Part shown: in pieces, positions 58,267 through 64,000 of the stretch
Position numbering within the stretch: the first letter of the stretch is position 1
How the letters are laid out: every line of letters starts with the position of its first letter
Source of the DNA: TMED8 sp038125725
GTDB taxonomy: Bacteria; Pseudomonadota; Alphaproteobacteria; Rhodospirillales; Casp-alpha2
Assembly (NCBI GenBank): GCA_038125725.1
Contig: JAYPEK010000010.1
Span: 29,676 to 93,675, forward strand
DNA length: 64,000 nt
Reading direction: 5' to 3'
Notes under the pieces: model-generated
The model's input: the letters and a program-made list of their open reading frames with translations, nothing else
Databases searched by the model: none
Told to the model about the DNA's origin: nothing
Made by a program: the position numbers and the translations under genes

Positions 58267-58634
58267 CACAGCACCTCCGGCGCCAGGGAAATGATCTTCA
58301 TATAGCGCTTGGCGCGCAGCTCGCGGGTCACCGGGCCGAAGATACGGGTCCCGATGGGCTCGCCCTGCTTGTTGATCAGCACCGCGGCGTTGTTGTCGAA
58401 CCGGATCGAAGTGCCGTCCTTGCGCTGGATGTCCTTGGCCGTGCGGACCACGACTGCCTGCAGGACTTCACCTTTTTTCACGCGACCGCGCGGAATGGCC
58501 TCTTTCACGGTGACGACGATAACGTCGCCCACCGAGGCGTATTTCCGCTTCGACCCGCCGAGCACCTTGATGCACTGCACCCGGCGCGCGCCCGAGTTGT
58601 CGGCGACGTCGAGATTGCTTTCGGCTTGGATCAT
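58266..58634 (-). CDS. rplN: 50S ribosomal protein L14
   Basis: 122 residues: MIQAESNLDVADNSGARRVQCIKVLGGSKRKYA to KRYMKIISLAPEVL. Five-stranded barrel near the elongation-factor site. First gene of the classical spc set, here following S17 by 32 bases without an evident promoter. Confidence 0.97.
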   Translation of the reverse strand: MIQAESNLDVADNSGARRVQCIKVLGGSKRKYASVGDVIVVTVKEAIPRGRVKKGEVLQAVVVRTAKDIQRKDGTSIRFDNNAAVLINKQGEPIGTRIFGPVTRELRAKRYMKIISLAPEVL

Positions 58635-58666
58635 CTCTTTAACCCTTCTTCGTCAAAATTGGGCGC

Positions 58667-58903
58667 TCAGGCGCCTTCGCCGACCACTTCCCAAGTCTTA
58701 CGCTTGGAAATGGGCACGCACTCGCGGATCGAAACCAGGTCGCCGACCTTGCAGGCGTTGGCTTCATCATGGGCGGCGTACTTCTTCGAACGCCGGATGA
58801 CCTTGCCGTAGACCGGATGCTTGATCTGGCGCTCGACACGGACGGTCACCGTCTTATCTTGTTTGTCGCTGACCACGACACCTTTCAAAACCCGTTTGGG
58901 CAT
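58667..58903 (-). CDS. rpsQ: 30S ribosomal protein S17
   Basis: 78 residues, OB-fold: MPKRVLKGVVVSDKQDKTVTVRVERQIKHPVYGK. ATG at 58903; the extension to 58999 overlaps L29 and is not used. Confidence 0.96.
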   Translation of the reverse strand: MPKRVLKGVVVSDKQDKTVTVRVERQIKHPVYGKVIRRSKKYAAHDEANACKVGDLVSIRECVPISKRKTWEVVGEGA

Positions 58904-58919
58904 AACCGGTTCCCTCCGT

Positions 58920-59123
58920 TCAGGACGCTGCCGGCGCGTCGCCGCGCGCGTGCAGGACCGTTTTGATGCGCGCGATGTCGCGCCGTACCTGGCGCACACG
59001 CGCCGTATTCTCGAGCTGACCGCTGGCCGTCTGGAAGCGCAGGTTGAACGCTTCCTTGCGCAGCGTCAGCAACTCTTCCTTCAACTCGTCGTCGCTTTTG
59101 GCTCTCACGTCGGCGGCTTTCAT
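58920..59123 (-). CDS. rpmC: 50S ribosomal protein L29
   Basis: 67 residues of helical hairpin: MKAADVRAKSDDELKEELLTLRKEAFNLRFQ. Located at the tunnel exit, contact point for trigger factor partner L23. ATG at 59123, four bases after the L16 stop. Confidence 0.96.
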   Translation of the reverse strand: MKAADVRAKSDDELKEELLTLRKEAFNLRFQTASGQLENTARVRQVRRDIARIKTVLHARGDAPAAS

Positions 59124-59127
59124 CGTT

Positions 59128-59547
59128 CTATTCTCCTTCACCCAAGCGGGTGACGAACTTGGTCTTCACCGGCAGCTTGGCGGCGGCGAGTTCCATGGCG
59201 CGCTTGGCGACATCCAACGGCACGCCATCCATCTCGAACATGATCCGGCCCGGCTTCACCCGGCAGACCCAGTATTCCGGGCTACCCTTACCCTTGCCCT
59301 GGCGGACCTCAGCGGGCTTCTGGGACACCGGGACATCCGGGAAGATGCGGATCCACACACGGCCGGCACGTTTCATGTGACGGGTCATGGCGCGGCGCGC
59401 GGCTTCGATCTGGCGCGCGGTGACGCGTTCGGGCGTCACGGCCTTGAGGCCATAGGCGCCGAAGTTCAGCGTCGTGCCGCCCTTGGCCTTGCCGTGGATA
59501 CGGCCTTTGTGCGCCTTGCGGAACTTTGTGCGTTTCGGTTGCAGCAT
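59128..59547 (-). CDS. rplP: 50S ribosomal protein L16
   Basis: 139 residues: MLQPKRTKFRKAHKGRIHGKAKGG and VWIRIFPDVPVSQKPAEVRQGKGKG. Positions A-site tRNA and carries the conserved Arg-rich loop. 28 bases after S3. Confidence 0.97.
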   Translation of the reverse strand: MLQPKRTKFRKAHKGRIHGKAKGGTTLNFGAYGLKAVTPERVTARQIEAARRAMTRHMKRAGRVWIRIFPDVPVSQKPAEVRQGKGKGSPEYWVCRVKPGRIMFEMDGVPLDVAKRAMELAAAKLPVKTKFVTRLGEGE

Positions 59548-59575
59548 AGTCTTGTTCTCTCTTTATCGGCCCGCC

Positions 59576-60253
59576 TTAGCGTTGCGGCTGCTGTTCCTGA
59601 GCCAGCTTGTCGAGTGCCATCGGGTCGTGCGACCAGATGTCACCCTTGTAGATCCACACCTTGACGCCGCAGACGCCGTAGGTGGTGACCGCCGGCGATT
59701 CGGCGTAATCGACGTTGGCACGCAGCGTGTGCAGCGGCACGCGGCCTTCGCGGTACCACTGCATGCGCGCGATTTCGGCACCGCCCAGACGGCCGGCGCA
59801 GTTGATGCGGATGCCCTCGGCGCCCATGCGCATGGCCGACTGCACGGCCCGCTTCATGGCGCGGCGGATGGAGACACGGCGCTCGATCTGCTGGGCGACG
59901 TTCTCGGCCACCAGTTGGGCATCGATCTCGGGCTTGCGCACTTCGACGATGTTCAGGTGCACTTCCGACGCCGTCATGGTCGAGATTTTCTGGCGCAGCT
60001 TCTCGATGTCGGTGCCCTTCTTGCCGATCACGACACCCGGGCGGGCGGTGTGAATGGTGACGCGGGCCTTTTTCGCCGGACGCTCGATGATGATCTTGGA
60101 AACGCCCGCCTGCGACAGGGTGTCCTTCAGGTAGTCGCGGATGCGCAGGTCTTCGTGCAGCAGATCAGCGTAGTCGCCGTCCGCGTACCAGCGCGAATCC
60201 CAGGTCCGGTTGATACCGACGCGCAGACCGATCGGATTGACTTTCTGACCCAT
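59576..60253 (-). CDS. rpsC: 30S ribosomal protein S3
   Basis: 225 residues: MGQKVNPIGLRVGINRTWDSRWYADGDY, the KH domain (VVIGKKGTDIEKLRQ) and the C-domain GIRINCAGRLGGAEIARMQWYREGRVPLHTLRA. Surrounds the mRNA entry site. Its ATG shares a base with the L22 stop. Confidence 0.97.
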   Translation of the reverse strand: MGQKVNPIGLRVGINRTWDSRWYADGDYADLLHEDLRIRDYLKDTLSQAGVSKIIIERPAKKARVTIHTARPGVVIGKKGTDIEKLRQKISTMTASEVHLNIVEVRKPEIDAQLVAENVAQQIERRVSIRRAMKRAVQSAMRMGAEGIRINCAGRLGGAEIARMQWYREGRVPLHTLRANVDYAESPAVTTYGVCGVKVWIYKGDIWSHDPMALDKLAQEQQPQR

Positions 60254-60633
60254 TACTCGTTCTCCTCACGTTCGCGCACCACAAGCCGCAGGTTCGAAAA
60301 CGGCTTCTGGATCCGGCCGACGCGGCCGCGAGCCCGGGCACGCCAACGTTTCATGACCATGGCGCGGCCGACAGTGGCTTCCGCCACGTACAGACGGTCG
60401 ACGTCAAGCTGGTGGTTGTTCTCGGCGTTGGCGATGGCGCTTTCCAGCAGCTTCTTCACCTCGCCGGCGACGCGGCGGCGCGAGAACTGCAGTTCGGCCA
60501 GCGCATTCTCGCAGTTCAGGCCGCGAATGCTCTCGGCAACGACATTGAGCTTCTGCGGGCTGACGCGGATGTGCTTGGAAAAAGCCATCGCTTCGTTATC
60601 GGCGTACGGCCGTTCGGCTGCGCTCTTACCCAT
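60253..60633 (-). CDS. rplV: 50S ribosomal protein L22
   Basis: 126 residues. HIRVSPQKLNVVAESIRG is the conserved helix, and MKRWRARARGRVGRIQKPFSNLRLVV the beta-hairpin reaching into the exit tunnel, the site where macrolide-resistance changes arise in other bacteria. No such change can be judged here. Confidence 0.97.
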   Translation of the reverse strand: MGKSAAERPYADNEAMAFSKHIRVSPQKLNVVAESIRGLNCENALAELQFSRRRVAGEVKKLLESAIANAENNHQLDVDRLYVAEATVGRAMVMKRWRARARGRVGRIQKPFSNLRLVVREREENE

Positions 60634-60636
60634 GAC

Positions 60637-60912
60637 TTACCTCTTCGCCTTTTTGTCGGCGCCATGACCGAAATAGGTCCGGCTGGGCGAGAACTCGCCC
60701 ATCTTGTGGCCGATCATGTCCTCGGTGACGAGCACCGGAACGAACTTCTGGCCGTTGTAGACACCGAAGGTCAGGCCGACGAACTGCGGCAGGATGGTCG
60801 AGCGGCGGGACCAGGTCTTGATCACGCTCTTGCGGCCCGAAGCCCGCGCTTCTTCCGCCTTCTTCAGCAGATAACCGTCGACGAACGGTCCTTTCCAAAC
60901 GGAACGAGGCAC
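60637..60912 (-). CDS. rpsS: 30S ribosomal protein S19
   Basis: 91 residues, MPRSVWKGPFVDGYLLKKAEEARAS, KTWSRRSTILPQFVGLTFGVYNGQKF and GEFSPSRTYFGHGADKKAKR. Head of the 30S subunit. Three bases from rplV. Confidence 0.97.
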   Translation of the reverse strand: MPRSVWKGPFVDGYLLKKAEEARASGRKSVIKTWSRRSTILPQFVGLTFGVYNGQKFVPVLVTEDMIGHKMGEFSPSRTYFGHGADKKAKR

Positions 60913-60924
60913 GATAGCCCTCCT

Positions 60925-61755
60925 TTACTTGCGCGACCGACGACGGCGCATGATGAGCCGGTCGGTCTTCTTGTTGGAGCGGGTGCGCTTGCCCTTGGTG
61001 GGCTTACCCCACGGGCTGACCGGATGACGGCCGCCCGAGGTGCGGCCTTCGCCGCCGCCATGCGGGTGGTCGATCGGGTTCATGGCGACACCGCGAACGG
61101 CCGGGCGCTTGCCGAGCCAGCGTTTGCGGCCGGCCTTGCCCAGCTTGACGTTCTGCTGGTCCGGGTTCGAGACGGCACCGATGGTGGCCATGCACTCGGC
61201 ACGAACCATGCGCAGTTCGCCGGAAATCAGGCGAAGCTGGGCGTAGCCCTGGTCCTTACCGATGATCTGGGCGTAGGTACCGGCGGCACGCGCCAACTGG
61301 CCGCCCTTGCCAGGCTTCATCTCCACGTTGTGGACGATGGTGCCGACCGGGATCGCCTGCATCGGCATGGCGTTGCCCGGCTTGATGTCGGCGCTGGCGC
61401 CGGCGATCACCTGGTCACCCTCGCGCACGCGCTGCGGCGCCAGGATGTAGGCGAGATCACCGTCTTCATACTTGATCAACGCGATAAAGGCGGAACGGTT
61501 CGGATCGTATTCGATACGCTCGACCGTCGCCGGCACGTCGAACTTGTTGCGCTTGAAGTCGATGACGCGGTAACGGCGCTTGTGACCGCCGCCACGCCGG
61601 CGCGCGGTGACGCGGCCGTTGTTATTGCGACCGCCCTTGCCGCGCAGGCCCTCGGTCAGGGTCTTCTCGGGCTTGCCCTTCCAGAGGCCCGAACGATCGA
61701 CGATGACCAGGCTACGCTGGCCGGGAGTCGTCGGATTGAAGCTTTTCAGTGCCAT
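60925..61755 (-). CDS. rplB: 50S ribosomal protein L2
   Basis: 276 residues: MALKSFNPTTPGQRSLVIVD, GRVTARRRGGGHKRRYRVIDFKR, and the peptidyl-transferase-near loop RGVAMNPIDHPHGGGEGRTSGGRHPVSPWG with the conserved His. Near the catalytic centre, essential for subunit joining. Confidence 0.98.
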   Translation of the reverse strand: MALKSFNPTTPGQRSLVIVDRSGLWKGKPEKTLTEGLRGKGGRNNNGRVTARRRGGGHKRRYRVIDFKRNKFDVPATVERIEYDPNRSAFIALIKYEDGDLAYILAPQRVREGDQVIAGASADIKPGNAMPMQAIPVGTIVHNVEMKPGKGGQLARAAGTYAQIIGKDQGYAQLRLISGELRMVRAECMATIGAVSNPDQQNVKLGKAGRKRWLGKRPAVRGVAMNPIDHPHGGGEGRTSGGRHPVSPWGKPTKGKRTRSNKKTDRLIMRRRRSRK

Positions 61756-61771
61756 TGTTCCTGACCTCTCC

Positions 61772-62098
61772 CTAGATGCCCGTGGTGACGTCGATGGACT
61801 GGCCTTCGGCCAGCGTCACGATCGCCTTCTTGCGGTCGGAGCGAACGCCCGGGCGGCCACGGAACTTCTTGACCTTGCCCTTGGCACGGATGGTGTTGAC
61901 GTCGGTGACCTTGACGTCGAACAGGCCTTCCACGGCGTGCTTGATTTCAAACTTGTGCGCATCCAGCGGCACCCAGAAGGAAACCTGGTTGTACTCGCTG
62001 ATGAGCGTCGATTTTTCCGTGATCAGCGGCGCGCGCAGCAGTTCGTACATGCGCTCGCGGCTCGGTTTTTTGTCGCGAAGAGAGGCGTACCGGCTCAT
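61772..62098 (-). CDS. rplW: 50S ribosomal protein L23
   Basis: 108 residues: MYELLRAPLITEKSTLISEYNQVSFWVPLDAHKFEIKHAVE with the L23 signature, ending AIVTLAEGQSIDVTTGI. The chaperone and SRP docking site at the exit tunnel. ATG at 62098 overlaps the L4 stop by four bases. N-terminal 17 residues are extra and basic. Confidence 0.96.
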   Translation of the reverse strand: MSRYASLRDKKPSRERMYELLRAPLITEKSTLISEYNQVSFWVPLDAHKFEIKHAVEGLFDVKVTDVNTIRAKGKVKKFRGRPGVRSDRKKAIVTLAEGQSIDVTTGI

Positions 62099-62715
62099 TT
62101 CAAGCGCTCCGTCAACTGGGCAACCGCGTCCCTGGTGAGCACCAGGGTGTCGCGGCGCAGAATGTCGTAAACGTTGGCGCCGACGCTCGGCAGCAAGTCG
62201 ATGCCGGCGATGTTGCGGGTCGCCTTGGCGAAGTTGTCGTCCAGTTCCGCGCCGTCGATGACCAGCGCACGGCCCCAATCGAAAGCCCTCAGCGCCTTCG
62301 CCAGTTCAGCGGTCTTCGGCGACTTGGCCTTGGCTTCGTCGAGGATAACCAGCTTGCCTTCGGCCTGCTTAGCCGACAGCGCGCTCTTCAGCGCCAGGCT
62401 GCGGACCTTCTTCGGCAGGCCGGTGGCGTGGCTGCGCACGCGCGGGCCGAATACGACGCCGCCGCCGCGCATCTGCGGGGCACGCATGGTGCCCTGACGC
62501 GCACGGCCGGTGCCTTTCTGGCGGAACGGCTTCGACTTGGTGCCGCTGACTTCCGCGCGTTCCTTGGCCTTGTGGTTGCCGCTCTGGCGCTTGTCGAGCT
62601 GCCAGTTCACGGTACGGGCCAACAGATCCTTGCGGACCTCGACGCCAAAGACCGCGTCGTCGAGCTCGATGGTGCCGGTCTTCTTGTTGGCCAGATCGAT
62701 GACGTCCAGTTTCAT
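62095..62715 (-). CDS. rplD: 50S ribosomal protein L4
   Basis: 206 residues: the central loop KPFRQKGTGRARQGTMRAPQMRGGGVVFGPRVRSH extends into the exit tunnel. In some bacteria L4 represses its own operon through the S10 leader; such a leader has not been identified here. Confidence 0.97.
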   Translation of the reverse strand: MKLDVIDLANKKTGTIELDDAVFGVEVRKDLLARTVNWQLDKRQSGNHKAKERAEVSGTKSKPFRQKGTGRARQGTMRAPQMRGGGVVFGPRVRSHATGLPKKVRSLALKSALSAKQAEGKLVILDEAKAKSPKTAELAKALRAFDWGRALVIDGAELDDNFAKATRNIAGIDLLPSVGANVYDILRRDTLVLTRDAVAQLTERLK

Positions 62716-62721
62716 CGCCGG

Positions 62722-63567
62722 TTATTCCTTCTCTTTCTCGGCGTCCGCCGCGTCGTCGGCCGGCGCTTCCGCTTCGGCTTCCGGCTGGGCTTCCGCTTCC
62801 GGAGCCGCGGCTTCGACCGGCGCTTCTTCGGCCGGGGCCTCGTCGGCAACGGCTTCCTCGGCCAGTGCTTCCTCGGCTTCGGCCGGCGCGGCGTCGCCCT
62901 TTGTGGCGGCCGGGTACGGCACACCTTCCGGGCGGACAGCCTTGACGGCGTCGGTGATGCGGACAAAACCGCCCTTCGAACCCGGGATCGCGCCGCGAAC
63001 CAGGATCAGGCCGCGCTCGTCGTCGACGTCGACGATTTCCAGGTTCTGGGTGGTGACACGCACGCTGCCCATTTGGCCGGCCATCTTCTTGCCCTTGAAC
63101 ACCTTGCCCGGGTCCTGGCACTGCCCGGTGGAACCGAGCGAACGGTGATTGATGGAGACGCCGTGCGAAGCGCGCAGGCCGCCGAAGCCGTGCCGTTTCA
63201 TACCGCCGGCGAAACCCTTACCGATCGTGGTGCCGGCAACGTCGACCTTCTGGCCCGGAACGAAGTGGCTGGGGACGATCTCCTGGCCGACATCGACCAT
63301 GGCGTCGTCGGCAACGCGGAATTCCATCAGCTTGCGCTTCGGTTCCACTTTCGCCTTGGCGAAATGGCCGCGCATGGGCTTGGAAACGTTCTTCACCTTG
63401 GCCGTGCCCCAGCCCAACTGCAGGGCGGCATAGCCGTCGGTGTCGGCGGTGCGCTGCTGAACGACCTGAACGTTGTCCACCTTCAGGACGGTGATCGGCA
63501 CATGCACGCCGTCGTCCATGAAACGGCGGGTCATGCCGAGCTTTTGCGCGATCAAACCGGTTCTCAT
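62722..63567 (-). CDS. rplC: 50S ribosomal protein L3 with acidic C-terminal extension
   Basis: 281 residues, where about 205-215 is common. The core runs MRTGLIAQKLGMTRRFMDDG to about residue 212 (GLILVRGAIPGSKGGFVRI), including GFAGGMKRHGFGGLRASHG. From about residue 225 a tail of roughly 55 residues is almost only Ala, Glu, Asp and Pro (for example EEALAEEAVADEAPAEEAPV). Similar tails occur in other alphaproteobacterial L3 proteins. The tail is in frame, has normal codons, and the stop is 6 bases before rplD. Confidence 0.97.
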   Translation of the reverse strand: MRTGLIAQKLGMTRRFMDDGVHVPITVLKVDNVQVVQQRTADTDGYAALQLGWGTAKVKNVSKPMRGHFAKAKVEPKRKLMEFRVADDAMVDVGQEIVPSHFVPGQKVDVAGTTIGKGFAGGMKRHGFGGLRASHGVSINHRSLGSTGQCQDPGKVFKGKKMAGQMGSVRVTTQNLEIVDVDDERGLILVRGAIPGSKGGFVRITDAVKAVRPEGVPYPAATKGDAAPAEAEEALAEEAVADEAPAEEAPVEAAAPEAEAQPEAEAEAPADDAADAEKEKE

Positions 63568-63578
63568 GGTCGCGCTCC

Positions 63579-63887
63579 TTACAGCTTGATTTCGACGTCG
63601 ACGCCGGCGGCGAGGTCGAGCTTCATCAGCGCGTCCACCGTTTGCGGCGTCGGATCGACGATGTCGAGAACCCGCTTGTGGGTGCGAATCTCGAACTGTT
63701 CACGGGATTTCTTATCGATGTGCGGCGACCGCAGGACCGTGTATTTCTCAATACGGGTCGGCAGCGGAATGGGACCACGTACCGTCGCACCCGTCCGCTG
63801 CGCCGTATTGACGATCTCACGGGCGGATTGGTCGAGGACGCGATGATCAAACGCCTTCAGCCGAATTCTAATGTTCTGTTGTTCCAT
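63579..63887 (-). CDS. rpsJ: 30S ribosomal protein S10 (NusE)
   Basis: 102 residues: MEQQNIRIRLKAFDHRVLDQSAREIV, GPIPLPTRIEKYTVLRSPHIDKKSREQFEIRTHKR. Head of the 30S subunit and NusB partner in antitermination. First gene of the S10 set, 59 bases after tuf. Confidence 0.98.
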   Translation of the reverse strand: MEQQNIRIRLKAFDHRVLDQSAREIVNTAQRTGATVRGPIPLPTRIEKYTVLRSPHIDKKSREQFEIRTHKRVLDIVDPTPQTVDALMKLDLAAGVDVEIKL

Positions 63888-63910
63888 GGCCGTAGCCCCA
63901 AAATCAGTTG

Positions 63911-63937
63911 CGCCGGCCCCTCTTGGAGGGACCGGCG
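63911..63937 (-). terminator. Hairpin between tuf and rpsJ
   Basis: A 12-bp stem with one mismatch and a TTG loop (on the plus strand CGCCGGCCCCTC, then GAGGGACCGGCG) sits in the 59-base gap. No T-run follows on either strand. It may be a processing or pausing site before rpsJ rather than a terminator. Confidence 0.45.
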
Positions 63938-63946
63938 ATTACCCAG

Positions 63947-64000
63947 TTACTCGATGATCGACGCGACGACGCCGGCGCCGACGGTGCGGCCGCCTTCGCG
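63947..64000 (-). CDS. tuf: Elongation factor Tu, C-terminal fragment
   Basis: The last 17 codons before TAA read REGGRTVGAGVVASIIE, the universal EF-Tu C-terminus. The gene continues beyond the window edge. EF-Tu delivers aminoacyl-tRNA with GTP, and the position upstream of rpsJ is the normal one. Confidence 0.95.
   Translation of the reverse strand, partial: REGGRTVGAGVVASIIE

Overview
The window reads as a stretch of GC-rich alphaproteobacterial chromosome, most likely from the Rhodospirillales and neighbours (inference). The evidence is the alphaproteobacterial layout tuf-S10-spc-alpha with adk directly after secY, an ATP12 family chaperone, rarA-crcB-rluC order, an acidic extension on ribosomal protein L3, and a MerR-type LiuR beside a leucine-degradation operon. 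No prophage, transposase, integrase or CRISPR array was seen.

Layout. 1-7700: the tail of a GNAT acetyltransferase, a CocE/NonD hydrolase, a tandem UspA protein, a large hybrid histidine kinase (three PAS domains and a receiver), a PadR-like regulator, and an Hpt gene interrupted by an in-frame TAA. 7831-20788 (all minus strand): a 15-gene leucine/isovalerate (liu) operon holding isovaleryl-CoA dehydrogenase, both methylcrotonyl-CoA carboxylase subunits, methylglutaconyl-CoA hydratase, HMG-CoA lyase and a thiolase, mixed with a second acyl-CoA dehydrogenase, an SDR, RidA, cupin, rhodanese, DsbA-like, DUF1489, thioesterase and membrane genes. Its promoter is unusually legible: a TTGACG/TATAAA promoter with 17-bp spacing, a 16-bp palindrome overlapping the -35 end and spacer (MerR style), and a second palindrome at the expected start site. 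20910-24348: a carboxymuconolactone-decarboxylase family gene, aspartate dehydrogenase with liuR, mgtE and tRNA-Leu(GAG). 24459-32850: lipB, acylphosphatase, pccA, a haem cluster (b561-DHC fusion, SHP, DHC) with a membrane-tethered LuxR-type regulator, a membrane hydrolase, an FkbM methyltransferase and a 2TM protein. 33006-36224: a CoA-thioester cassette (DECR2-like SDR, enoyl-CoA hydratase, DUF35 protein, thiolase-fold protein). 36334-37916: a class I PPK2 polyphosphate kinase flanked by two small paralogous four-cysteine proteins, the best candidate here for an undescribed family. 37937-49589: pccB, ATP12, AsmA, HAD phosphatase, a two-component pair, rluC, crcB, rarA and a Do-like protease. 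49631-64000: the ribosomal protein superoperon, with rpoA, secY and adk, up to the last 17 codons of tuf.

How the parts work together. The liu operon converts isovaleryl-CoA to acetyl-CoA and acetoacetate. LiuR is encoded about 1.5 kb from the operon promoter and is its natural regulator. PccA and PccB, about 10.5 kb apart, would form propionyl-CoA carboxylase. The 33-36 kb cassette looks like another CoA-ester pathway of unknown substrate. The SHP/DHC/b561 genes look like a membrane-to-periplasm electron-transfer chain. Two intergenic 64-bp repeats, a 26-bp triple repeat at the end of the thioesterase gene, and a 10-bp triple repeat carrying a 7-codon leader are structures that the gene list does not explain.
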